The translations under genes and the position numbers were made by a program. A DNA stretch of 64,000 nucleotides from NCBI RefSeq assembly GCF_026240635.1, contig NZ_CP110848.1:684501-748500 (forward strand), in the 5' to 3' direction. The notes beneath the pieces were generated by a model. It saw nothing but the letters and a program-made list of their open reading frames with translations, did not search any database and was not told where the DNA came from. This DNA is from Trichothermofontia sichuanensis B231 (lineage in GTDB: Bacteria; Cyanobacteriota; Cyanobacteriia; B231). This document shows, piece by piece, positions 25,725-34,854 of the stretch; the first letter of the stretch is position 1, and each line of letters opens with the position of its first letter.

Positions 25725-26869
25725 CTGAATAAACTCAATTCCTCAACTTGTGTCGGAGCTACACGAGGTAAAACCGCATCCGCGATCGTCAATCCTCCTT
25801 CAAGGAGTATCCTAATCTCTTCAATAGATGATGCAACCTCAACTTGTGTGCCTTCAGCAGTCGGTGTCATGAGTAAAACTTCTTCACCCGCGATACTGGA
25901 ATCTGATAATAAATCACCACTGTGGGTAGTTATTATAACCTGTCGCTTTTTGGTTTTCTGTAAACGATAGATTAAGGCAGGCAACTTCGCAATAATACTA
26001 GAATTTAATGATAATTCAGGCTCTTCCAGCAAGAGTAGAGAATCACTCTCCAGCAGTGACCATAGTAACCCGATTAAACGGAGTGTACCATCAGAAAACT
26101 GATCTTCCCGTTGTTTACCTGCTCCTGGTCGCCAATGTTCATACACGGCTTCTAAATGGGGAATGCCCATTTCATCCTTAACATCAGTCAACTGTTTTAA
26201 CTGCGGGACTGCAATTTTTAAGGCATCCTCAATTTTTTTTAAGCGAGAACGGCGAGTCTTTTCTGGAGTCTTAATTACTCGTTCTAAGAAACTTCTGCCA
26301 AAAGGATCACCCTGAATACTTGGGCCACTAAAAGCGTCAGGATGTCGTAACAATTGAGGAACTAAATGCAGGTATAAAATCGATTCAAAAAAGTTAGAAA
26401 TCTCCCTAAATTCTGCATTGGCATTGATTTGTTCTAAATACGTCTGGGTTAACCGCAGGCTATCTTTCTCATCGGCTGGAGCAGGACGATCGATTAGCTG
26501 CTGCCCATTTTTCCAGACCCGCTCATAGGAGAGAACAGGTTCATTTTGTCCACCTTTCCTTTGCTTAATCCCAATACTATAGATCCAGGTTGGTGCAACC
26601 AGTTCATTTTCTGATAGACACACTTCTATCTCTACATCAGGATACCGTCTTGCCGACAGACACCTGATTTTAGATAATCCCCCTCGATCTCTGACCGCTT
26701 TTTGTAAGCCGCCGCCATCGCTAGCCAGATCTCGCAAGAATCTTAAGGCATCGAGCAAGTTCGATTTGCCAGAAGCATTGGGACCTACCAGGAAAACCCG
26801 ATCCCTCAGCGCCACATCTATAGATCGAAAGTTTCGCCAGTTCTTCAATCGGATGCGACTAATGATCAT
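25721..26869 (-). CDS. AAA_21/SMC-like ATPase, sensor half of a two-gene module
   Basis: 382 residues of an ABC/SMC-type ATPase with a short hinge replacing the coiled coil. Walker A is VGPNASGKSN (28-37), the signature-like segment is FSDGTLRLIGLLWSL (258 on), Walker B LLLLEEPELSLN (278-289) with two glutamates, and the switch histidine IITTHSGDLLS (312-322). The start MIISRIRLKNWRNF is typical of RecF-like families, where this strand opens the fold. It overlaps the next gene by 4 bp. AAA_21 ATPases partner TOPRIM proteins in OLD (fused) and PARIS (split) antiphage systems, and this pair has the same layout. It is more AT-rich than the flanking core genes, suggesting acquisition. Confidence 0.85.
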   Translation of the reverse strand: MIISRIRLKNWRNFRSIDVALRDRVFLVGPNASGKSNLLDALRFLRDLASDGGGLQKAVRDRGGLSKIRCLSARRYPDVEIEVCLSENELVAPTWIYSIGIKQRKGGQNEPVLSYERVWKNGQQLIDRPAPADEKDSLRLTQTYLEQINANAEFREISNFFESILYLHLVPQLLRHPDAFSGPSIQGDPFGRSFLERVIKTPEKTRRSRLKKIEDALKIAVPQLKQLTDVKDEMGIPHLEAVYEHWRPGAGKQREDQFSDGTLRLIGLLWSLLESDSLLLLEEPELSLNSSIIAKLPALIYRLQKTKKRQVIITTHSGDLLSDSSIAGEEVLLMTPTAEGTQVEVASSIEEIRILLEGGLTIADAVLPRVAPTQVEELSLFR

Positions 26870-27042
26870 TACTTACAACCAACTTATTACTTGCCAAGCC
26901 AATACTATTCACATCACATCTTTTTTAACAGGTACTTGATGCAGAAAATTTATGCATACCGTTATTTTCACCAAGAAACCAGAAGAGCCTTCTGGTGCAG
27001 ACAGGGTTATGTGAGCAGTTGCAAAATAGCGATCGCTACTGG

Positions 27043-27282
27043 CTAGTCTACCCCAACTGGGTTGTTAGGCTGCTGACGCTGAGCAATTTGCATTAATAGT
27101 CGTAGGGCTTCATTGACAGATGCATCTGTCGGAAACGCTTGGGCAACGTCAGGATCTAGGAGGACTAAATTTGTACCAGTGCGGTATCGATCGATATACT
27201 TACCTCTTACACCTCCTTGCATTTTGGAGAAATCATATTCCGGGCGCAGTTCATCTTCTAGTTCGTTAACTTCCTTCTTCAT
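27043..27282 (-). CDS. small antitoxin-like protein
   Basis: 79 residues: MKKEVNELEDELRPEYDF, then GVRGKYIDRYRTGTNLVLLDPDVAQAFPTDASVNEALRLLMQIA. This layout recurs in small cyanobacterial proteins that are annotated as antitoxins and normally sit beside a toxin gene. No toxin is adjacent here: 160 bp downstream is the end of the ATPase module, and upstream by 30 bp is the small gene at 27312-27524. It may form an operon with the latter two genes. The function is inferred from resemblance only. Confidence 0.6.
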   Translation of the reverse strand: MKKEVNELEDELRPEYDFSKMQGGVRGKYIDRYRTGTNLVLLDPDVAQAFPTDASVNEALRLLMQIAQRQQPNNPVGVD

Positions 27283-27311
27283 AAAATCTCCTTTCCTGTT
27301 GTGTCGAATCG

Positions 27312-27524
27312 CTACTCAGCCTGCTTCAGCTTTGCCCTGAGGATTGCTTCCACCTCGCTTTCGGGATTCTCCAGGTCAAATGGGTAGGGTTGACGGGGCG
27401 CATTGGGATCACGGCGACTCATCAACACTTGTAACCCTAGCCGGAATGCTTCCTCATCATTGCGATGTTCTGACAGGTACCGCTTCAATTCCGGTGTCGT
27501 TAGGTGATTAAGGTTTTGCATCAT
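27312..27524 (-). CDS. small protein, DUF6887-like
   Basis: 70 residues beginning MMQNLNHLTTPELKRYL, with SEHRNDEEAFRLGLQVLM and an acidic C-terminus PESEVEAILRAKLKQAE. It resembles the DUF6887 family that pairs with DUF6888 in cyanobacteria. The start at 27524 is set by a 4-bp ATGA overlap with the stop of the upstream gene, indicating translational coupling. Such tightly coupled pairs of small proteins look like toxin-antitoxin modules, but activity of this family has not, to my knowledge, been shown. Confidence 0.65.
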   Translation of the reverse strand: MMQNLNHLTTPELKRYLSEHRNDEEAFRLGLQVLMSRRDPNAPRQPYPFDLENPESEVEAILRAKLKQAE

Positions 27525-27718
27525 AGAACAAAGTCCCAAACTCCTGCTTCATCAATGATGAGTGCAATTTCGTCAGTGGTCCCAGCCTGGATGTAAAGCG
27601 TTCTTAACTTACGATCATAACGAAAGACCTGAATAGGCTGGTACAAATTCGAGAGTAACTGACAAACAAAAATTGCCGTATTGGACTGCTTCTGAGTTGG
27701 CAAACTGAAGTCTCCCAC
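27521..27718 (-). CDS. small protein, DUF6888-like
   Basis: 65 residues: AIFVCQLLSNLYQPIQVFRYDR followed by LRTLYIQAGTTDEIALIIDEAGVWDFVL, the beta-rich layout of DUF6888. Its TGA overlaps the ATG of the DUF6887-like gene. It is the first gene of a possible three-gene operon (27718 to 27043) and is transcribed away from the thiC riboswitch region, leaving about 170 bp that must hold both promoters. Confidence 0.65.
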   Translation of the reverse strand: MGDFSLPTQKQSNTAIFVCQLLSNLYQPIQVFRYDRKLRTLYIQAGTTDEIALIIDEAGVWDFVL

Positions 27719-27888
27719 AACACATCAGCGGGCAGTGTACCAGACATTTCCCTTTTTCATACGAGAACGGAATACGGCATCACGATCGCTTTCTCTCACC
27801 ATGATACCGGGCACCCAAGCCGATCGCATCTTCCCGCCACCCCGATCGCGCCCCTCCCGAACAAGGATGCTACAATCAACAGCCATAG

Positions 27889-29443
<1,555 letters not shown>

Positions 29444-29680
29444 AAGGGACGCGATCGTTTCCTTGACACCAACCTACGGCTCTCAGCTTAAGGCATAAGT
29501 AGCTGAGTCGGTCAGGGTTACCAAACTAAACTAAAGTCCTTATCCCCTAACCCCTTCCCCTAGTTCCCTCGCCCGCCATTTGCGGGGGGATGAGGCGAAG
29601 GGGCGCTGGATTGGCAAGTCTCTAACCCCTGTTGCAGCAGCTCGCAGTAGATTTCTGTTATGTATCTCTGTTATGTATCT
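29444..29680. other. intergenic stretch after thiC
   Basis: No gene seen. Contains the small hairpin at 29482-29507, a pyrimidine-rich palindromic segment (CCCCTTCCCC...GGGGCG, about 29545-29607) resembling the cores of the dispersed repeats, and a perfect 13-bp tandem duplication (TCTGTTATGTATC twice, 29654-29679) abutting the end of the next gene. Confidence 0.5.
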
Positions 29681-30079
29681 CTACGAACGATCTCTACGCC
29701 TGCGCTCACGACCACCTGTCCAAGGCGGAGGTCCACTCGCCTCACGAATTTGAATCACTTGACCACCCTAACGAGTGATTGTGTAAGCATCAAAATCATC
29801 ATCACCATCATACTTGCCAACAACAGTAACATGCTCACCAGTAGCTAAGTTGAGTTGATGATACCAACGTGGCCCAGCATCAACGATTATTTGTCCAGTA
29901 CCATCATCCAAAACAAATTTATTGCCAACAACACTACGGATCTCTCCTGAAATTAAAATGCCACGATTCCTCTGGAGATCGCGGATTGCAAGTTGGGATT
30001 GAGCAGTAGAAGACTCTACCGTAGTTATTGTAGAAATTAGTGTTATCGAAACTAGAGTAGCTAGAATAACTGATTTCAT
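29681..30079 (-). pseudogene. secreted OB-fold (BOF-like) protein with an internal amber codon
   Basis: From ATG 30079 the protein has a Sec signal (MKSVILATLVSITLISTITT...), mature start near STAQSQL, and a small OB-like domain: ISGEIRSVVGNKFVLDDGTG, QIIVDAGPRWYHQLNLATGE, VVGKYDGDDDFDAYTITR. A TAG at 29770-29768 then ends the frame at 103 residues. The same frame continues for 28 more codons as GGQVIQIREASGPPPWTGG, then a basic tail ending at TAG 29683-29681. The continuing part fits the usual C-terminus of such proteins, so the first TAG looks like a single nonsense change, or a codon that is read through. The 103-residue product may still fold. Confidence 0.6.
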
Positions 30080-30117
30080 CGGTAAACACCTCTTATTCTA
30101 ACACTGTCGAAACAATC

Positions 30118-30459
30118 CTAAATGGTTCGTAAACGTGGCCTCGGTAGGGTGCTAGCATAGGCAGAAAGCCCGCCGATGCCACGTTCATCAATCATCGCAA
30201 CTTTCTCCTGAGCTTCCTCGAAGGGCAGGGCAATGACAAAATTTCGCCCCAGTTGGTGGGTATAAATCATGCATGCAATCGCCAGATCCTTCGGCAGTTC
30301 AAACACCTGCTCCAGCACTTCCACGACAAATTCCATCGTCGTCGCGTTGTCGTTGTGCAGATAAACCGGAACCACCGGGGGATGCTCCCAGGGCCACTCC
30401 GGAATGGCTTGGGCTGTTTCTGCCAGTAGATATGGAGAAGTGACCAAAAGGGAAGCCAA
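30118..30459 (-). CDS. clpS: ClpS-family adaptor of the Clp protease
   Basis: 113 residues. ClpS delivers N-degron substrates to ClpCP/ClpAP. The core VVPVYLHNDNATTMEFVVEVL is the canonical N-end binding segment (N-D pair), followed by VFELPKDLAIACMIYTHQLG and a final beta strand NFVIALPFEEAQEKVAMID. The N-terminal 28 residues are longer than in E. coli ClpS and rich in Trp/Pro (PEWPWEHPP), so the start may be later. Cyanobacteria usually have two ClpS proteins, and the divergent features here suggest the ClpS2-type, tentatively. It stands apart from any clp gene. Confidence 0.87.
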   Translation of the reverse strand: MASLLVTSPYLLAETAQAIPEWPWEHPPVVPVYLHNDNATTMEFVVEVLEQVFELPKDLAIACMIYTHQLGRNFVIALPFEEAQEKVAMIDERGIGGLSAYASTLPRPRLRTI

Positions 30460-30544
30460 ATAGAAACAAATAGAAAGCTGTTGAGGACGGGATAGTCATC
30501 CGTGGCGAGGTGGCCCAGGTGCTTTTTGACGATCTGATTTGCTA

Positions 30545-30932
30545 TCATTCAATGCTTATGCAGATAACCCTATCTTTTAGCCCATTCAGGGTCACATTAC
30601 GTTGAAGCAATGAAAAGTTTTGCGGTTCGAGTTCGATAGCAATTGCCTTCTCGAATTCTCCTGCATGGAGCATACCTATTGGAAGTAACTCCAATGTTTG
30701 CGCCAATATCTACAATGATTCCTCTCTCTTTTGGAGGAAATTCCTGAGTGCTTCTGAGAAATGCCATTACATTCGACATTAGTTCTAGTTCATATTGCCC
30801 ACTGCAATATAGGCTTGCACCGATGGGTTCGTCTGCTCCCAACAGAACCGTGAATACCTCTTGTTTTGTAGAAACCGTAAGTGATTTACGAAACGTCCTA
30901 TTGATTTCCCAGCAGAGATATCTCCACTCCAT
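30545..30932 (-). pseudogene. FkbM-type methyltransferase remnant, frameshifted and truncated
   Basis: From ATG 30932 the frame gives an N-terminal region ending in the SAM motif IIVDIGANIGVTS. It then loses homology, while the next frame continues with IGMLHAGEFEKAIAIELEPQ and NFSLLQRNVTLNGLKDRV to a stop at 30547-30545. The shift is one base, near 30671. The second part is also short: the catalytic DxE-containing C-terminal half of FkbM enzymes is absent. This is a decayed fragment. Its base composition is AT-rich like the neighbouring accessory genes. Confidence 0.7.
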
Positions 30933-31084
30933 GAACAGAAACTTTGTGGCTTTGGTGGCTATAGTCTCATAGAACTCTCCTTTCGCTGGTGCTATGAATT
31001 GCTGCCTAACTATTGATTATATTGATTAGGCCGCGATCGACAGCCTAACTATTTCGACCCCTAACAATAAGCTAGGGGTTTAGG

Positions 31085-31312
31085 TTAAGCTACAAGCTGC
31101 AAAGAATTCAAATCAACTGGATATTTCACTTCAGCGAAGTTATCGATTAGGCGCTCCTCGTGCAGTTGCATCCCTGTCTGGCGATCGATCACACTCCGCC
31201 AAATTTCGTTAGCGCGATATACCTTATCGCCTTGCTGGATAAATCGATGGTTTCGCTCAAAGACATGATACGAATATTGCCATTCTTGCTCCGTATAAAT
31301 CGCTCCCTTCAT
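31085..31312 (-). CDS. small hypothetical protein
   Basis: 75 residues, MKGAIYTEQEWQYSYHVFERNHRFIQQGDKVYRANEIWR..., soluble, no domain recognised and no signal peptide. It contains several Trp and Tyr residues and reads like a real small protein rather than a random frame. It stands between two gene remnants in an AT-rich accessory stretch, so it may itself be mobile or decaying. Confidence 0.45.
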   Translation of the reverse strand: MKGAIYTEQEWQYSYHVFERNHRFIQQGDKVYRANEIWRSVIDRQTGMQLHEERLIDNFAEVKYPVDLNSLQLVA

Positions 31313-32162
31313 ACCTTGGGCAACAAGACACTAAACTTGGTAGCATAGCACTCGAACTAGTCCTGCTTGTTAGCTGCTACCCGCACTATCCTTGAGACGG
31401 CTCTCCTGAGTTGATGCTGGGAATGCGTAGCGTCCGCAGCATCAACTCAGCTTGCTGACCCATCTTGCCGTTGCCAAAAACGTCGCTGCCTCTACCCAAA
31501 AATAAGCCCTAACGCCCTGTTCTTCCCTGCGTGACTGACAAACTTAGTCGGTGACATAAGAGTACGTGTGTATTTTGAATTCAAGGCGGTAGGTGTGCTG
31601 GTCATGCTGTTTGCGAGAGGCCATCGCGGGTCAGGGTCGCGGCTATAGGTGAACCGGATGTAGCCACCTTTGAAGAGCTTCAGCATCAGTAAGCTTTCCA
31701 AATACTGCTGGCAAGTCAGGCATAGTTCTAATGCGATCAGTCGCCCTCTAAATTAACCATTCATTTACAATTCAGCAGGGGGGTGGGTAGATATCCGTAG
31801 ATATTCCGGCTATTGCCTGTATTGTTACCCTGGACATGGCGAGATTATCCCGATAAATACGCAAACTCAGTGGGTAATTTGTGCGATTTGCCAACGATCG
31901 TGGGTAGAGTTGCTAAGCTAGCATTAGGCTTTCATCAGGTTTTTATGTCAGTAACTATCATGCAGGGTGGCAATGTCTGAAAGTCTGCCAGACCCAACGG
32001 TCAACGGCGTCAACGGATGCGAGGGGAGTAAGCAAGTTTCAACAGGGGTGTGGTTATCCTAACAGCCAATTCCCTGATCCAAGCGACTTTGATCCCACGC
32101 CCCATCACGACCCACGATCGGTTCATTGTGTCATCGTGCCTCACTGTGCTTGGAGATGCCCT
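31313..32162. other. 850-bp gene-poor stretch
   Basis: No credible gene. A 69-codon minus-strand frame (31492-31701) shows no recognisable homology. The stretch contains the family D hairpin at 31406-31450 and, at its end, the upstream region of the FecR-domain gene. Confidence 0.5.
31406..31450 (+). repeat. hairpin, family D copy D3
   Basis: A 14-bp perfect stem CTGAGTTGATGCTG with a 17-nt loop. It shares with D2 the preceding CTCTC and the outer CTGAGTT/AACTCAG bases, while inner arm bases differ in a paired way. The 3' conserved tail seen after D1 and D2 is missing here. Confidence 0.55.
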
Positions 32163-33452
32163 ATGGTACGTCGCTGCTTCTCATTCATAACCTTATTTCT
32201 CTGTAGCACCCTGCTCTTGGCTGGGAAGGCAGCAGCGGAAACGCCCCTGACCCAGGCCGTGCTAGAAACCGTGCGCAATCGTGTGCAACTGTTACGCCAG
32301 AACGCTCCAGCCCGTGACGCGCGGGTAGCCGATCGCGTTGTTCCTGGTGAAGGTGTGGCGACGGCACGGCAATCCCTGGCGGAACTGCGGTTTAATGATG
32401 GCTCGCTGGGACGCTTAGGGGAGCGAGCCGTGTTCTGGTTTATGCCGCGCACCCGCACGTTTTCTCTGTCTAATGGCACCGTCCTGCTCCTGATTCCCCC
32501 TGGTCAAGGGCGCACCCGGCTTTATACCCCCAATGCAGCGGCAGGGATTCAGGGATCGGCCCTCTTTGCCCGCTATATTGCCGATTCCGATACGACCGTG
32601 ATTGGGGCCTTAACCGACAGCAAGATTCAGGTCTTCAACCGCCAGGTCAACCAGTCCCAAACCTTGAAGGCTGGACAAATGGCGGTGGCGGTCGGGAGGG
32701 ATATTGTCGGCATTTATGACTTTGACCTGGAGACGTTCTATCGAACCAGCCCGCTCCTGCGGGGTCTCGTACCCAATCCCCTGGCGACAAGTTCGCCCGT
32801 GGACGAGGCGATCGCGGCAGTTCAGGCCGAAATGTTAGACGGGTTAGCGGCCCAAATGCCCATTCCTGACGATGCAGTAGTGGTTACGCCTGATTTTCTA
32901 AGGATGCCGATGATCGCGGCCAAAGATGTGACCGATGCTCTCCCTCCAGCGGGTACCCCACCGGCTCTACAGGGTGGTCCTCTAGAGACACCTGCCGTTC
33001 CTTTAACGGATGATCGAGCGGTGATCGAAGCAGATTTTGATGTGCGGTTTCTGCTAGAGGTGGGGGAATTGCAGCGCGAGTCGATTCTGGAAGCGATCGG
33101 CAGTGGGCAAGATACGATCGAGGCTCTCCCCTCGGACAACCTTCCTGATGTGGAGAATGATCGCCCAGAACAACCCGATATTCCTGATACCCCTGATCTG
33201 CCTGAGCGTCCCGATGTGTCCGATGTGCCTGATGTGTCCGATGGCAGCGATCGCCCCGATATGCCGGACATACCGAATATGCCTGGTGTACCCGGTGTGC
33301 CCGATGTGAGCAATCGTCCCGATGTACCCGGAGCTAATGATTTTCCTGGTCAAGGTAATGGGGTTGAAGATGGCTTCCCTGGTCAAGGCGATGGCGTATC
33401 CGATGGTTCCCCTGATCGCGGAGGGGGAGACGACGATGATGATGATGATTAA
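32163..33452 (+). CDS. FecR-domain exported protein with acidic Pro/Asp tail
   Basis: 429 residues. ATG 32163 is preceded by GGAG at 7 bp. The signal peptide is MVRRCFSFITLFLCSTLLLAGKAAA-E. A FecR domain follows (about 25-175): DRVVPGEGVATARQSLAELRFNDGSLGRLG and GTVLLLIPPGQG, then AAGIQGSALFARY. In cyanobacteria such domains occur in periplasmic or cell-surface proteins not tied to iron signalling. The C-terminal third is low-complexity, with VPDVSD-, IPDTPD- and MPDIPN-type steps and a run of seven Asp at the end, suggesting a flexible or calcium-binding tail. 86 bp later follows an outer-membrane barrel gene, a plausible functional partner. Confidence 0.8.
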   Translation: MVRRCFSFITLFLCSTLLLAGKAAAETPLTQAVLETVRNRVQLLRQNAPARDARVADRVVPGEGVATARQSLAELRFNDGSLGRLGERAVFWFMPRTRTFSLSNGTVLLLIPPGQGRTRLYTPNAAAGIQGSALFARYIADSDTTVIGALTDSKIQVFNRQVNQSQTLKAGQMAVAVGRDIVGIYDFDLETFYRTSPLLRGLVPNPLATSSPVDEAIAAVQAEMLDGLAAQMPIPDDAVVVTPDFLRMPMIAAKDVTDALPPAGTPPALQGGPLETPAVPLTDDRAVIEADFDVRFLLEVGELQRESILEAIGSGQDTIEALPSDNLPDVENDRPEQPDIPDTPDLPERPDVSDVPDVSDGSDRPDMPDIPNMPGVPGVPDVSNRPDVPGANDFPGQGNGVEDGFPGQGDGVSDGSPDRGGGDDDDDDD

Positions 33453-33538
33453 ACTTGCAGTCACGAACTTGCTGATCTCGCTAGGCTAGGCTAGGGTTGC
33501 TGAAAACCTCAGTCTGTCTTTAGGGAGCTTTACTGATT

Positions 33539-34687
33539 GTGACTGTCCAAGTTCCACGATCTTGCCATGTATGGTTTTTGCTGCTGAGCCTGATCCTGGG
33601 ATATGGGGGGCAGGCGCTGGCAATTGCTCCGGCGGAACCAGCTGGCGAAGGAGGGCAGACAATAAGCCCTTGGGGTCGTAAAGCGATCGTGGCCCAATCT
33701 AAATCTGCTGCACCTGCTGCGATTGATCCGGAACAGCCCTTACATCTGAAAGAGACCGTTAGTCTGGCGTGGGAACTACCAGATGCAGGTCAAGCTGAAT
33801 GGCTGCTGCCGGTTGCGGCCACCCCCTCTCCTGAGACTCCAGCAACACCAGGGGACGCCCTAGAATCAGGGGAAGAACCCAACGCAACTGATTTTATAGA
33901 CTCGGAGTTACAGCCGGTGGGTGATCCCGAGTTAGGTATTTTACGGCTACGGGAACGGCCTTTGCCGAAGCCCACTCAACCTAAATTTGTCTTTTTAACC
34001 AGCAGTTTTAGTTATTTTCGTAGTGATAATATCCTGTCTTCAGAAATTGACACGATCGATGAGCAACTCGTTGGGGGGCGGCTCATCCTCTCGGCCCGTC
34101 CCGCGATCGGTCCCCGTACCCTGCTTATTGGTGCGATCGAGGGGAATTTGATTCGCTACGGCGATCTGTCGGACCTGGACTATAATGGCTTTGGCCTGAA
34201 GGCAGGGGTACGCCATTTCTGGTCCCGGCAGGCCTATAGCGAACTGAGTTGGGATAACCGCCAACTATTCCTGCGCCGTGATGGCGATCGCTTCCTCAAC
34301 GATCATTCCCTCCGATTATCCATGTTTTATCGGGTCCCCCTAGCTGCTCGGCTCAAGTTGGATAACTACTACCAATTGCGCTGGAGCATCGCTGAACCGA
34401 CGGACCGGAGTCGGCTGGTGAATCGGTTGGGTACGGTTCTGGAGTATGAACTGACACCAACGCTGCGGTTGGGTTTGAACTATCAGTATGACCTGACCCA
34501 CTTCACCCAGCGCGATCGCGAAGACTCCTACCATCAAGCCCTGGCCCAACTGAGTTGGGATCTTTCGCGGAGCCTCAGCCTCAACGTGTACGGTGGTTAT
34601 AGCTTTGGGGCATCAACCGACTCAGATGTTAGTTTCAAGGGCAGCATTCTGGGGGGGGGCCTGAGCTTGAATCTGCCCCTCTTCTGA
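33539..34687 (+). CDS. putative outer-membrane beta-barrel protein
   Basis: 382 residues starting at GTG 33539. An N-terminal signal (CHVWFLLLSLILGYGGQALA) is followed by a disordered Ala/Pro linker to about residue 145. The rest alternates hydrophobic and polar residues in short strands with turns (FVFLTSSFSYFRSDN, LIGAIEGNLIRYGDLSDLDYNGFGLKAG, KLDNYYQLRWSIAEP, LRLGLNYQYDLTHF, LNVYGGYSFG). It ends in a terminal aromatic residue (LNLPLF), as expected for Bam-inserted barrels. No specific family recognised. It is probably co-transcribed with the FecR-domain gene upstream. Confidence 0.72.
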   Translation: MTVQVPRSCHVWFLLLSLILGYGGQALAIAPAEPAGEGGQTISPWGRKAIVAQSKSAAPAAIDPEQPLHLKETVSLAWELPDAGQAEWLLPVAATPSPETPATPGDALESGEEPNATDFIDSELQPVGDPELGILRLRERPLPKPTQPKFVFLTSSFSYFRSDNILSSEIDTIDEQLVGGRLILSARPAIGPRTLLIGAIEGNLIRYGDLSDLDYNGFGLKAGVRHFWSRQAYSELSWDNRQLFLRRDGDRFLNDHSLRLSMFYRVPLAARLKLDNYYQLRWSIAEPTDRSRLVNRLGTVLEYELTPTLRLGLNYQYDLTHFTQRDREDSYHQALAQLSWDLSRSLSLNVYGGYSFGASTDSDVSFKGSILGGGLSLNLPLF

Positions 34688-34716
34688 ATCGAGCATTAAC
34701 CACCTACAATCCCAGG

Positions 34717-34722
34717 TATAAT
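34717..34722 (+). promoter_or_regulatory. -10 element for tRNA-Leu
   Basis: A perfect TATAAT 10 bp upstream of the mature tRNA 5' end. No good -35 hexamer is seen at 17 bp. Confidence 0.55.
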
Positions 34723-34732
34723 CGCAATAAGC

Positions 34733-34815
34733 GGCGCTGTGGCGGAATGGTAGACGCTACGCACTTAAAATGCGTTGGGGGTAACCCCGTGTGGGTTCAA
34801 GTCCCACCAGCGCCA
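34733..34815 (+). tRNA. trnL: tRNA-Leu(UAA), intronless
   Basis: 83-nt class II tRNA. The acceptor stem GGCGCTG (34733-34739) pairs with CAGCGCC (34808-34814), with discriminator A. The anticodon stem CGCA/TGCG encloses loop CTTAAAA, giving anticodon TAA (34766-34768). The long variable arm TTGGGGGTAACCCCGT and T-arm GGGTTCAAGTCCC are present. CCA is not encoded. Many cyanobacteria carry a group I intron between U34 and A35 of this gene; here the anticodon is uninterrupted. Confidence 0.96.
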
Positions 34816-34854
34816 TCTTTCTTAACCTGAATCTGCATCTGAATCTGCCTTGAC

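Noticed and set aside
31492-31701. 69-codon open frame on the minus strand
   Set aside because: No recognisable homology or ribosome site; composition looks non-coding.
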